Shown in pieces: positions 15,635 through 24,256 of a DNA stretch of 43,665 bases (positions within the stretch are counted from its first letter, which is position 1; the number at the start of each line of letters is the position of its first letter). The notes beneath the pieces are model-generated. The model had not been told where the DNA came from. It did not search any database and saw only the letters and a list, made by a program, of their open reading frames with translations. Made by a program: the position numbers and the translations under genes. Origin of the DNA: Frankia torreyi (GTDB taxonomy: Bacteria > Actinomycetota > Actinomycetes > Frankiales > Frankiaceae); contig NZ_JYFN01000026.1 of the NCBI RefSeq assembly GCF_000948395.1, positions 25,175 to 68,839 of the forward strand, read 5' to 3'.

Positions 15635-17728
15635 TCACCCGTTCCCGTTCTGCGCCGCGCCGCCACCCGGGCCGGCGCCGGTGCCTGCGGCGCCCCCGCC
15701 GCGGTTGGCCGCCCCGCCGTTGCCGGCGGACAGGCCGAGCAGGCCTGTGCGGCTCGGGGTCGGGTTCGGCTGGGTCTGGGTGGCCGCCGGGCTCGGGCTG
15801 GTGGTGTCCGGCTGCTCGGTCGGCTGCTGGTCGGTCGGCGGGGTCTGGGTGGGGCTCGGCGGCGGGGTGGTCTGGATCTGCGCGGCGACCGAGAGCTGGA
15901 CCGTCGATCCCCGCGGGACGTTCCCTCCGGAGGGCTGCTGGTCGACCACGGTGCCGGGGGCCACGTTGTTGTTCGCCACCGACTGCTGGGTCGCCTGCAG
16001 GCCGTAGCGGCCGAGCTCGGCGACGGCGTTCTCGTAGGAGCGGTTGCGCACGTCGGGCACGTTGACGTTGGAGCTGACCACGTTCAGGGTGACGGTGGCG
16101 CCGGGCCTGACGGCGGAGCCCACCTGCGGGTCGGTGCTGTCGACAGTGCCGGGCTTGTGGCTGGTCGCGTTCGCGTAGGGCACCGAGCTCGGCACCAGGC
16201 CGAGCCCGCGCAGCTCCGCCTCCGCGGTCGCCTGCGACTTGCCGACGAGGTCGGCCGGGATTGTGACGTCGCCGGCGGCCTTGCCGATCGACAGCGTGAT
16301 CACGCCGTTGATGTCGACCTGCTTGCCCTCGGCCGGGTCGACCTTGGTGACCCGGCCGGCCATGTCCGGCGCATCGACTGAGGTGATCTCCACGCGCCCG
16401 GTGAAACCGGCGCTCTGGAGCCGGGCCTTGGCCTGCTGCTCGTTCTGGCCGGTGAGGCCGCTCGGTACGGTGAACGACTTGGCCGCCTGGTTGCCGTCGC
16501 CGCCGCCGAGGAAGGTGGTCGCGAGCAGGACCACCGCAACGAACACGACGACGATGCTCAGGCCGGCGAGGACGTACTTCAACGTCTGGGACCGCTGCTG
16601 GTCCGGCACCGCCCGGCGATCGATGGCGCCGGTGACGTCGTACCGGTCGAACGGACCGGTGCCGAACCGGCCGTCGTCGTAGGAATCGTCGCGGTAGGAG
16701 GTCGCCTCGTCGCCGTAGCGGTCGTCGGGGTAGCGGTCCCGGGTCGGGTAGCCCGCCCGGTCGCCCCGGCCGAGCAGCGCGGTGCCGGCGGTGGCGGCGG
16801 GGCCGAGGGTGGTGGCGGCACCGCTGGCGCCACCACCTCCCATCATGGCCTGCACCCGGCGTCCCGCCAACGCCCGTTCCAGATCGTCGCGCATCTCACC
16901 CGCGGTGAGGTAGCGGTCGTCCGGGTCCTTCTCCATCGCCTTCAGCACGATCGCGTCGGCCTCGGGGGAGATGTCGCGGTCGTGTGCGGACGGCGGGTCC
17001 GGATCCTCCCGGACGTGCTGGTAGGCGACCGCCACCGGGTTGTCCCCGCGGAACGGCGGGGAGCCGGTGAGCAGCTCGTAGAGCAGCACCCCGGTGGTGT
17101 AGACGTCGCTGCGGGCGTCGACGCGGGCGCCGCGGGCCTGCTCCGGGGACAGGTACTGGGCGGTGCCGATCACGGCCGCCGTCGCCGTCATCGTCGAGGA
17201 CGTCGCGGTGGTGGCGCGGGCGATGCCGAAGTCCATCACCTTGACCGAACCGTCCGGGCTGAGCATCACGTTCGCCGGCTTGATGTCCCGGTGGATGATC
17301 CCCATCCGGTGGCTGTAGTCCAGCGCGGCGCAGACGTCGGAGGTGATCTCCATGGCGCGGCGCTCGGTGAACCGGCCCTCGGCCTGCAGCGCGTCGCGCA
17401 GAGTCCGGCCCTCGATGAACTCCATGACGATGTACGGGATGTGGTTGCCGTTGATGACGTCCTCGCCGGTGTCGTACACCGAGACGATCGCCGGATGGTT
17501 CAGGGCGGCCGAGGACTGCGCCTCGCGCCGGAACCGGGCGAGGAAGGTGGGGTCGCGGGCGAGGTCCGAACGCAGCGTCTTGATCGCGACCTCGCGCCCG
17601 AGTCGGATGTCGCGGCCGCGGAAGACCTCGGCCATCCCGCCGTAGCCGATGCCTGCGCCCAGCTCGTAGCGGCCACCGATGAGCTGCGGCGCCGCGTCGG
17701 GCGTGTACATCTCCGTCGCGTCGGTCAC
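15635..17728 (-). CDS. pknB: Ser/Thr protein kinase PknB with PASTA repeats
   Basis: The 697-residue receptor kinase has a kinase domain at about 20-285, with Lys50 (VAIKTL), HRDIKPAN (Asp148), DFG 167-169 and a Thr/Ser-rich activation loop before GTAQYLSPEQ. An acidic/Tyr/Asp-rich juxtamembrane stretch precedes one transmembrane helix (about 385-407). Three PASTA domains follow outside (about 417-482, 486-551 and 555-615), then a Pro/Thr-rich and Gly-rich tail. PASTA domains bind muropeptides or lipid II, and PknB controls wall synthesis and division. M. tuberculosis PknB has four PASTA domains and I count three here. The GTG start at 17728 overlaps the pknA stop (GTGA). A TTG at 17731 would add one residue. 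Confidence 0.95.
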   Translation of the reverse strand: MTDATEMYTPDAAPQLIGGRYELGAGIGYGGMAEVFRGRDIRLGREVAIKTLRSDLARDPTFLARFRREAQSSAALNHPAIVSVYDTGEDVINGNHIPYIVMEFIEGRTLRDALQAEGRFTERRAMEITSDVCAALDYSHRMGIIHRDIKPANVMLSPDGSVKVMDFGIARATTATSSTMTATAAVIGTAQYLSPEQARGARVDARSDVYTTGVLLYELLTGSPPFRGDNPVAVAYQHVREDPDPPSAHDRDISPEADAIVLKAMEKDPDDRYLTAGEMRDDLERALAGRRVQAMMGGGGASGAATTLGPAATAGTALLGRGDRAGYPTRDRYPDDRYGDEATSYRDDSYDDGRFGTGPFDRYDVTGAIDRRAVPDQQRSQTLKYVLAGLSIVVVFVAVVLLATTFLGGGDGNQAAKSFTVPSGLTGQNEQQAKARLQSAGFTGRVEITSVDAPDMAGRVTKVDPAEGKQVDINGVITLSIGKAAGDVTIPADLVGKSQATAEAELRGLGLVPSSVPYANATSHKPGTVDSTDPQVGSAVRPGATVTLNVVSSNVNVPDVRNRSYENAVAELGRYGLQATQQSVANNNVAPGTVVDQQPSGGNVPRGSTVQLSVAAQIQTTPPPSPTQTPPTDQQPTEQPDTTSPSPAATQTQPNPTPSRTGLLGLSAGNGGAANRGGGAAGTGAGPGGGAAQNGNG

Positions 17729-19380
17729 CAATACTCCCCTGCCGTCGCCCCTCCCGCGTCGGAGAGCGCCGACCCGGCGTTGCCGCTGACGATTTCATCA
17801 CCGAATGCGTGCGCGTACACCACACCTGGTGGTGTGGCCGCCGAGTTCGATTCGGAGCCCTTGCTGGAGAACAGCTTGTTGGTCACGAAGGCGGTGATGG
17901 CGACCGTCAGGACCAAAAGAATGATCAGGACCGGTAGTGGCATCGGCCGCCGGGCCGCCGGACCGGATCGGCGCCGGGCCGCCCGCCCTGGCCGGGCCGC
18001 GTCCGGCTCGCCGGGGCCTGCCGGGCCGCCCGGTGGGCGGGACCACGACGGGGGACCCGGTCGGTAGAGCGTGCCCGGGTCGCGGCTGTCGCCGCGGTCG
18101 CCCGCCCGATAGCCCTGCTCCCCGTAGCCCTGCTCCCCGTAGGCGGTCTCGGCACCGTAGGCGGTCTGCTCGCCGCGATAGCCGGGGTATCCCGTGTCGG
18201 GACCGAACGACGGGCTGTGCATCGCCGTCGCGGGCAGCTCGGCGGCGCCGTGCGGGGGGCCGGCCGGACCGCCGGGCACGGCCTGGGTGTGGTCCGACCC
18301 GGCGCCGGTCCGGCCCGGCCCGCTGGTCCGCCCCATGGTCGACGGTGGGGGAGTGACCCAGGAGGGCGGCCGGTTGCGGGAGGTGGGCCGGCGGCCGGCG
18401 GGCCCCGAGGGGGGCAGGCCCGGGCCTGGGCCGGGGTGGCGCGCGGTCGCGTCCGGCGTGTCGCCCGGACCCGGCCAGCGACCGGTGTCCGGGCTCCACA
18501 GGCTGCGCCGGATGCCCGCGGCGGAACGGGCGAACGCGCCCGCGGAACTGGGCCGGCGCGCCGGGTCCTTGGCCATGGCCGACTCGACCAGGGCTCGCAC
18601 CTGGTAGGGGATGTCGGCGGGTAGCGGGGGCGGGGTGTCCTGCTGGTGGGCCATGACCACGACGATCGGGTTGCGGTCGTCGAAGGGCCGCCGGCCGGCG
18701 AGGCACTCGTACGCGACGACGCCGAGGGAGTAGACGTCGCTGGCCGGCGTCACCGGTCGCCCCGACGCCTGCTCGGGTGAGACGTAGTACGCCGTGCCCA
18801 TCATGATGCCGGTGGCGGTCAGCGGGGCGGCGTCCACCGCGCGGGCGATGCCGAAGTCGGTGACCTTGACCGCGCCGTCCGGGCGCAGCAGCAGGTTGCC
18901 GGGCTTGACGTCGCGGTGGACGACGCCGAGGGCGTGGGCGGCCTGCAGCGCGTCGGCGGCCTGGCCGAGGATGTCCAGCATCCGTTCGGGCGACAGCCGC
19001 TTCTCCCGGTGCAGCGCGGCCGACAGCGGCTCGCCCTCCACCAGCTCCATCACCAGGTAGGCGGTGGGGTAGTCGTCCGCGGTGGCGACCTCGCCATAGT
19101 CGTAGACCGAGGCGACCCCGGGGTGCGACAGCCGGGCGGCGTGGCGGGCCTCGCCGCGGAAGCGCACCAGGAACGACTCGTCGCTGGCGTACTCCGGGCG
19201 CAGCAGTTTCACCGCGACGGGGCGGCCGAGGGTCTGGTCGAGGCCCCGCCAGACCTCGCCCATGCCGCCCGCGGCGATCCGGCCGTCGAGCCGGTAGCGG
19301 TTGTCCAGGACGGTGTTCGGCGAGGCGGCGCCCGCGAACGGCTGCGACGGTGAGGTGGGGTTACCCGGCGAGTTGTTCAT
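17725..19380 (-). CDS. pknA: Ser/Thr protein kinase PknA
   Basis: The 551-residue protein has a kinase domain at about 28-290, with the GGMGEV glycine loop, Lys58 (VAVKLL), HRDVKPGN (155-162), DFG at 176-178 and [11 protein letters not shown] long Pro/Gly/Arg-rich linker with GEQGY-type repeats follows. One membrane helix ([19 protein letters not shown], about 480-500) leads to a short 50-residue extracytoplasmic tail without PASTA domains. In actinobacteria PknA and PknB phosphorylate division and wall enzymes and are reversed by PstP. The ATG (19380) overlaps the pbpA stop as ATGA, and its own stop overlaps the pknB start, so translation is probably coupled. Confidence 0.94.
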   Translation of the reverse strand: MNNSPGNPTSPSQPFAGAASPNTVLDNRYRLDGRIAAGGMGEVWRGLDQTLGRPVAVKLLRPEYASDESFLVRFRGEARHAARLSHPGVASVYDYGEVATADDYPTAYLVMELVEGEPLSAALHREKRLSPERMLDILGQAADALQAAHALGVVHRDVKPGNLLLRPDGAVKVTDFGIARAVDAAPLTATGIMMGTAYYVSPEQASGRPVTPASDVYSLGVVAYECLAGRRPFDDRNPIVVVMAHQQDTPPPLPADIPYQVRALVESAMAKDPARRPSSAGAFARSAAGIRRSLWSPDTGRWPGPGDTPDATARHPGPGPGLPPSGPAGRRPTSRNRPPSWVTPPPSTMGRTSGPGRTGAGSDHTQAVPGGPAGPPHGAAELPATAMHSPSFGPDTGYPGYRGEQTAYGAETAYGEQGYGEQGYRAGDRGDSRDPGTLYRPGPPSWSRPPGGPAGPGEPDAARPGRAARRRSGPAARRPMPLPVLIILLVLTVAITAFVTNKLFSSKGSESNSAATPPGVVYAHAFGDEIVSGNAGSALSDAGGATAGEYW

Positions 19381-20822
19381 GGTGTGTCCAATGCGGCCTG
19401 CATGACCTGTTTCGCGACGGGGGCGGCAATGGCACCACCGGTGCCGACCTCACCCCCGCCGTCCTCGACGATGACGGCGACCGCCACCTTCGGCGCGTCT
19501 GACGGGGCGAACCCGACGAACCAGGCGTGCGGCAGCTCGCCCGTGCCGTGTTCCGCGGTTCCGGTCTTCCCTGCGACGGAGACGCCGTCGATGCGCGCCT
19601 TGCGGCCCGTTCCCGACGTCACCACGCTCTCCATCATGGTCGTGAGTTCGGCGGCGACGTCGCTGCTCACCGGCTTGCCGAGTTCCTTGGGATCGGTCCG
19701 GCTGATCGTCTTCTTGTCCGGGCCGCGCAGCTCGGAGACGAGGTAGGGCTTCATCTCGGTGCCACCGTTGGCGATCGCCGCGACCACCTCCGCCATCTGT
19801 AGGGGCGTGACCCGGACGTTGTACTGGCCGATCGCCGACTGCGCCGTCTGCGCGCCGTCGAGCTTGGTCGGGAACACGCTGCGGGCCTGCTGCAACGGGA
19901 AGTCGGGGAAGGTCGAGTTCAGGCCGAACGCCTCGGCCTGCTGGCGCAGCGTCTCGGCGCCGAGATTGATGCCGAGCTGCGCGAAGGCGGTGTTACAGGA
20001 GATTGTCAGCGCGTGGGTGAGGGTATCGGTCTCACCGTCGCCGCACCGCTCGCCGCCGAAGTTCGGCAGCCGCACCGTGCTCAGCGGCAACGCGAGCTCG
20101 TCGGGCGCCGGCACGCGGTCGTCCGGGTGGCGGCCGTGCGACAGCGCCGCCGCGGCGGTGATGAGCTTGAACGTCGAACCCGGTGGATAGGTCTGCTGCG
20201 TCGCCCGGTTCAGCAGCGGCTGGGCCGGGTCGCCGGAGAGCACCCCGTAGGCGCCCGTCGCCGTCTTCTCGGTGTGGCTGGCCAGCGGGCTCGGGTCGTA
20301 GGACGGGCTGGTCACCATCGCCAGGATGGCGCCGGTGGACGGGTCCAACGCGACCACGGCGCCCTTACGGTTGCCCAGCGCCTGCGCGGCGGCCTGCTGG
20401 ACCGCGGGCAGGATCGTGGTGACCACGGAGCCGCCGCGGCGCTGCTTGTTGGTGAAAAGCCCGGTCACCCGGCTGGCCAGCAGCCGGTCGTCGTCGCCGG
20501 AGAGGAACACGTCCTGGGAGCGCTCCAGCCCGGCGGCGGTGAACAGCGTGTAGTAGCCCGTGATGTCGGAGTAGAGCGTCCCGGCCGGGTACTGCCGCTG
20601 GAACTTGTACTGGTCGTTCGACGGAGTCGACCGGGCGATCTCCACGTCTCCCGCCAGGATCGTCCCGCGTTCGCGTTCGAGCCGTTCGGTGATCTGGCGG
20701 CCGTTGGTCGGTTGGGTCTTGAGGTCACTGGCCTCGCCGACCTGCAGCCAGTTGGCGTTCACCAGCAGCGCGGCGAACAGGACCAGACAGGCGACGGCGA
20801 CCTTGCGCACCGGGCGGTTCAT
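19377..20822 (-). CDS. pbpA: Class B penicillin-binding protein (transpeptidase) PbpA
   Basis: The 481-residue protein has a short cytoplasmic N-terminus and one signal-anchor helix (VAVACLVLFAALLVNANWL, about 8-26). A dimerisation/pedestal region precedes the transpeptidase domain, with the three active-site motifs SxxK (Ser216-TF-Lys219), SxN (Ser275-Cys-Asn277) and KTG (419-421). It cross-links peptidoglycan stem peptides with the glycosyltransferase RodA, encoded directly upstream. Size and motif spacing match mycobacterial PbpA (Rv0016c). ATG 20822 overlaps the rodA TGA as ATGA. The longer same-strand frame to 22073 is a frame-shifted shadow of rodA. Confidence 0.95.
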   Translation of the reverse strand: MNRPVRKVAVACLVLFAALLVNANWLQVGEASDLKTQPTNGRQITERLERERGTILAGDVEIARSTPSNDQYKFQRQYPAGTLYSDITGYYTLFTAAGLERSQDVFLSGDDDRLLASRVTGLFTNKQRRGGSVVTTILPAVQQAAAQALGNRKGAVVALDPSTGAILAMVTSPSYDPSPLASHTEKTATGAYGVLSGDPAQPLLNRATQQTYPPGSTFKLITAAAALSHGRHPDDRVPAPDELALPLSTVRLPNFGGERCGDGETDTLTHALTISCNTAFAQLGINLGAETLRQQAEAFGLNSTFPDFPLQQARSVFPTKLDGAQTAQSAIGQYNVRVTPLQMAEVVAAIANGGTEMKPYLVSELRGPDKKTISRTDPKELGKPVSSDVAAELTTMMESVVTSGTGRKARIDGVSVAGKTGTAEHGTGELPHAWFVGFAPSDAPKVAVAVIVEDGGGEVGTGGAIAAPVAKQVMQAALDTP

Positions 20823-22315
20823 GTCGTCTTCACCACCTGGGTGGGGCTGTCGGCGACCGCGCCCGGATCGAACAGCGGGGCGTCCGACGCCGGCTCGGGC
20901 GCACGGCGTGCGCTGTCGCTGACCCGCAACAGCAACGCGATGATCGCGGCGTTGGCCACGATGGACGACCCACCATAGGAGACGAACGGCAGGGTGAGCC
21001 CGGTCAGTGGGATGAGTCGCATCACCCCGCCGACCTGCACGAACACCTGGAGCGCCAGGGTGAACGACAGCCCGGTCGCCAGCAGCTTGCCGAAGGGGTC
21101 CTTCGCCCCGAGGGCGGCGCGCATGCCACGCAGCACGATCAGCGCGTACATCGTCAGGATGGCCATCACCCCGGTGAGTCCCAGCTCCTCGCCGAGGCTG
21201 GCCATGATGAAGTCGGTGTTGGCGAACGGCACCTTCTGCGGATGGCCCTCGCCGAGGCCGGTGCCGGTCATCCCGCCGGCCGCAAAGCCGTACAGACCCT
21301 GCACGAGCTGGTAGGAGGTGCTCGACGGGTTGTCGCCGTCGAAGGCGTGCAACCAGCCGTCGACGCGGACCTGGACGTGGCTGAACATGCTGTGCGCGAG
21401 CACGGCACCGATCATGAACAGCACGAACCCGATCAGGAACCACGACGCCCGCTCGGTGGCCACGTAGAGCACGACCATGAACATGCCGAAGAACAGCAGT
21501 GAGGAGCCGAGGTCGTTCTGCACGACCAGGATGCCGAGGCTCGCCAGCCACGCCATCAGGACCGGTCCGAGGTCGCGGGCGCGCGGCAGCTTCACCCCGA
21601 GCACGGACCGCGACGCCAGGGACAGCACGTCCCGCTTGTTCTCCAGGTAGCCGGCGAAGAAGATCAGAATGATGATCTTCGAGACCTCGCTGGGCTGGAA
21701 CGAGAACGGCCCGACCCGCAACCAGAGCCGGGCGCCGTTGATGGAGGTGCCGATGCCCGGCACGATGGGCAGCAGCAGGCCGACGATGCCGACCAGTCCG
21801 GCCGTGTAGGCATAGCGGGCAAGGTTGCGATGGTCGCGCACCAGCGCCAGCACCAGGACGAAGACGATGACCGCCAGCAGCGTCCAGACGAGCTGCACCT
21901 GCGCGGCGCTGGGCGGGATGTGGGTGCCGGCCTGCTTGGCCGCCTGGCTCTTGGCCAGGTCCAGTCGATAGATCATGACCAGGCCGAGGCCGTTGAGGGC
22001 GACGACGACCGGCAGTAGCACCGGATCGGCGGCCGGCGCGAACCGGCGGACCGCGAGGTGCGCCAGCGCCCACAGGCAGAAGAAGCCCAGGCCGATCGAG
22101 AAGATGCCGAGCGAGAGCTCGCCGATGTCGGCGAAGGTCAGTGCGGCCAGCGCGCTGGTCGCCAGCACCCCGGCGAAGACCAGCAGGACGAGCTCACGGC
22201 GGCGGTACGGCGGCAGGTCGGTGCCCTGTGGCAGCGGCAGGCCGGCGAACGTCGCGGTGAGGTCCGCCGACCTCGGCCTGCGCAGCGGAGGAAGGGGTAT
22301 CGGCGGGCGGGTCAT
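20819..22315 (-). CDS. rodA: FtsW/RodA/SpoVE-family lipid II polymerase
   Basis: The 498-residue integral membrane protein has about twelve hydrophobic helices. The SEDS-family landmarks are present: GARLWLRVGPFSFQPSEVSKI, VVQNDLGSSLL, GLGEGHPQKVPFANTDFI and TGLTLPFVSYGGSSIV. SEDS proteins polymerise lipid II into glycan strands and work with a class B PBP, here the adjacent pbpA. The N-terminus is long and Pro/Arg-rich (MTRPPIPLPPLRRPR) before the first helix. ATG 22315 lies 13 bp after the pstP stop. Residues upstream in the open frame are pstP shadow. Confidence 0.95.
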   Translation of the reverse strand: MTRPPIPLPPLRRPRSADLTATFAGLPLPQGTDLPPYRRRELVLLVFAGVLATSALAALTFADIGELSLGIFSIGLGFFCLWALAHLAVRRFAPAADPVLLPVVVALNGLGLVMIYRLDLAKSQAAKQAGTHIPPSAAQVQLVWTLLAVIVFVLVLALVRDHRNLARYAYTAGLVGIVGLLLPIVPGIGTSINGARLWLRVGPFSFQPSEVSKIIILIFFAGYLENKRDVLSLASRSVLGVKLPRARDLGPVLMAWLASLGILVVQNDLGSSLLFFGMFMVVLYVATERASWFLIGFVLFMIGAVLAHSMFSHVQVRVDGWLHAFDGDNPSSTSYQLVQGLYGFAAGGMTGTGLGEGHPQKVPFANTDFIMASLGEELGLTGVMAILTMYALIVLRGMRAALGAKDPFGKLLATGLSFTLALQVFVQVGGVMRLIPLTGLTLPFVSYGGSSIVANAAIIALLLRVSDSARRAPEPASDAPLFDPGAVADSPTQVVKTT

Positions 22316-22328
22316 CGCTGGCCTGAGG

Positions 22329-23756
22329 TCACGGTGACGTGGTGGGTACGGGCGTGCTCGGGCAGCCTGGAACGGCGACGCCGACGGGGATCGCGGTTTG
22401 GCACGCCGCAGGCACCAGACCGGCGGGGTCCAGCGACGGGGACTTGGGACGGTTGGTCGGGGACGGACTGGGCGCCGCGGTGACCGCCGGCCGCGTCGGG
22501 CTCGGCGTGTGCAGCCGGGCGATGATCTGCTTCCCCTCGTCCCGGCTGTTGGCCGGGATGCCGCGGCGCACATCGTCCTGATCGGCCGGGGTGAACTCGG
22601 ACAGCAGCGGGCCGTGCGAGACCTTCGACGAGAGATGGACGCCGGCGATGCTGCCCTTCACCCCCTGGAACAGGGCCACCCGCCCGTTCTCGTCGACGCC
22701 GACGTAGTACTGGCCGCGCACGTAGGTCCACCCCGCCGCGGCCCCCGCGACGACGAGGACGAACACGACGGTGGAGACGAACAGGATCCGCCGACCCGAG
22801 CGGCGTCGGGCGTCCCCCTCCCCGTCCGCATCGTCGCTCTCGCCGTCGCCGCGGTCGCTGGCCTGCTCCTGGCGGTCCCGGCGGTGGAAACCCGACCGGC
22901 CGATCCGGGCCGCCTTGGCCGCCGCGGATTCGGCGTCCGGGTAGCGCGGGTCGGGCCCGCTGCGCGCGGACGCGGCCCCGGGCACCACCCGCTTCTCCGC
23001 CGCGGCACCGGCGACCAGCGGGTAGGGCCGGCTCTCTCCACGGTCCTCGGAGATGTCGGCGACGACGACCGTGATGTTGTCCGGACCGCCGCCCTTGAGC
23101 GCCAGATCGACGAGCTGGTCCACCGCGTCCTGCGGGGTGGGCAGCAGCAGCGTCTCCAGGATCGTCTCCTCGCTGACCACCCCCGACAGGCCGTCGGTGC
23201 ACAGCAGGTAGCGATCCCCGTCCCGAGCCTGGCGCACCGACAGATCGGGCTCGACCTCGCGGCCGTCCAGCGCACGCATCAGCAGGGAGCGCTGGGGGTG
23301 CGTGTTCGCCTGCTCGGGGGTGATCCGGCCCTGGTCGACGAGGTCCTGTACCAGCGTGTGATCGTGGGTGACCTGGCTGAGGATGCCCTCGCGCAGCAGG
23401 TAGGCCCGCGAGTCCCCGACATGCAGCACCCCGAGCATGTCTCCGGAGGAGAGCACCGCGGTCACCGTGGTGCCCATGCCGTCCAGGGCGCTGTTCTCCA
23501 GCGACATCTCGCGCAACTGACGGTTGGCGTCGCGGACGGCCTCGTTCAGCTCTGTCACGAGGTCGTCGCTGTCGATGTCGTCGTCGAGGTCGGCCAGCCG
23601 GGAGATCACCATGGAGCTGGCGACCTCGCCCGCGGCGTGCCCGCCCATGCCGTCGGCCACCGCCAGCAGGCGCTGCCCGGCGTAGGCGGAGTCTTCGTTT
23701 CCTTCCCGTACGTGCCCGACATCCGAGCGAACGGCGAAGTGAAGCCTGAGGCTCAC
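22329..23756 (-). CDS. pstP: PP2C-family Ser/Thr protein phosphatase PstP
   Basis: The 475-residue protein has an N-terminal PP2C domain (about 1-235) with the metal-binding and core motifs RSDVGHVREGNEDS, VADGMGGHAAGE, GMGTTVTAVL, LHVGDSRAYLLR, CTDGLSGVV and GGPDNITVVVAD. A basic/acidic linker precedes one membrane helix (RILFVSTVVFVLVVAGAAAGW, about 305-325). The C-terminal extracytoplasmic portion ends in a Pro/Ser/Thr-rich tail. It dephosphorylates PknA/PknB and their substrates. The GTG start at 23756 overlaps the fhaB stop (GTGA). The open frame extends further upstream only as a shadow of fhaB. Confidence 0.95.
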   Translation of the reverse strand: MSLRLHFAVRSDVGHVREGNEDSAYAGQRLLAVADGMGGHAAGEVASSMVISRLADLDDDIDSDDLVTELNEAVRDANRQLREMSLENSALDGMGTTVTAVLSSGDMLGVLHVGDSRAYLLREGILSQVTHDHTLVQDLVDQGRITPEQANTHPQRSLLMRALDGREVEPDLSVRQARDGDRYLLCTDGLSGVVSEETILETLLLPTPQDAVDQLVDLALKGGGPDNITVVVADISEDRGESRPYPLVAGAAAEKRVVPGAASARSGPDPRYPDAESAAAKAARIGRSGFHRRDRQEQASDRGDGESDDADGEGDARRRSGRRILFVSTVVFVLVVAGAAAGWTYVRGQYYVGVDENGRVALFQGVKGSIAGVHLSSKVSHGPLLSEFTPADQDDVRRGIPANSRDEGKQIIARLHTPSPTRPAVTAAPSPSPTNRPKSPSLDPAGLVPAACQTAIPVGVAVPGCPSTPVPTTSP

Positions 23757-24250
23757 CGGTGGAGCTCCAGGACCGTCTTCCCGATCCTGACCGGCGCGCC
23801 GAGAGGTACCGGCATGGGACTGGTCACCTTCGAACGGTTGAGGAATGTGCCATTGGTCGAGCCGAGGTCCTCGACGAACCACTGTCCGTCGTGGGGCACG
23901 AGTCTCGCATGCCGACCTGATGCGAAGTCATCCTCGAGGACCAGAGTCGAGTCCTGTGCCCGTCCGATGGTGACAGGTGACGATCCTAGGGGAATCGTTG
24001 TGCCTGCCAAGTGCCCCTTGGTTACCACGAGTTTGCTCGGAGACTGTGGCTTGCGTGCTGGTTGAGGTGGAGTCCGGGGGGGTGTCGGCCGTGCCATCGG
24101 GGGTGGCTCGCGCCGCTGCTGGCGCTTCGTCGGGCCGAACATGTCCAGCCGGACGGCGCGCACGGCGACCAGGACGAATCCCCACAGCAGGGCAAGAAAG
24201 CCGATCTTGACGATCAGCAGGACGAGTTCGCTGGGCTCGGTCGGATCCAT
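23753..24250 (-). CDS. fhaB: FHA-domain membrane protein FhaB (FipA-type)
   Basis: The 165-residue protein has an N-terminal transmembrane helix (LVLLIVKIGFLALLWGFVLVAVRAV, about 9-33), a basic/Pro-rich linker and a C-terminal FHA domain at about 78-163. The phosphothreonine-binding residues lie in TIGRAQDS, SGRHARL and LGSTNGTFLN. FHA domains bind pThr peptides. The mycobacterial counterpart (Rv0019c, FipA) links FtsZ/FtsQ and responds to PknA/PknB. The ATG lies 6 bp after the fhaA stop, and its end overlaps pstP by 4 bp. Confidence 0.94.
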   Translation of the reverse strand: MDPTEPSELVLLIVKIGFLALLWGFVLVAVRAVRLDMFGPTKRQQRREPPPMARPTPPRTPPQPARKPQSPSKLVVTKGHLAGTTIPLGSSPVTIGRAQDSTLVLEDDFASGRHARLVPHDGQWFVEDLGSTNGTFLNRSKVTSPMPVPLGAPVRIGKTVLELHR

Positions 24251-24256
24251 CGGCCG

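Noticed and set aside
19377-22073. An 898-residue minus-strand open frame extending pbpA far upstream
   Set aside because: Its first 400 or so residues are a frame-shifted Arg/Gly/Pro-rich reading of rodA. The genuine pbpA starts at the ATGA overlap at 20822.
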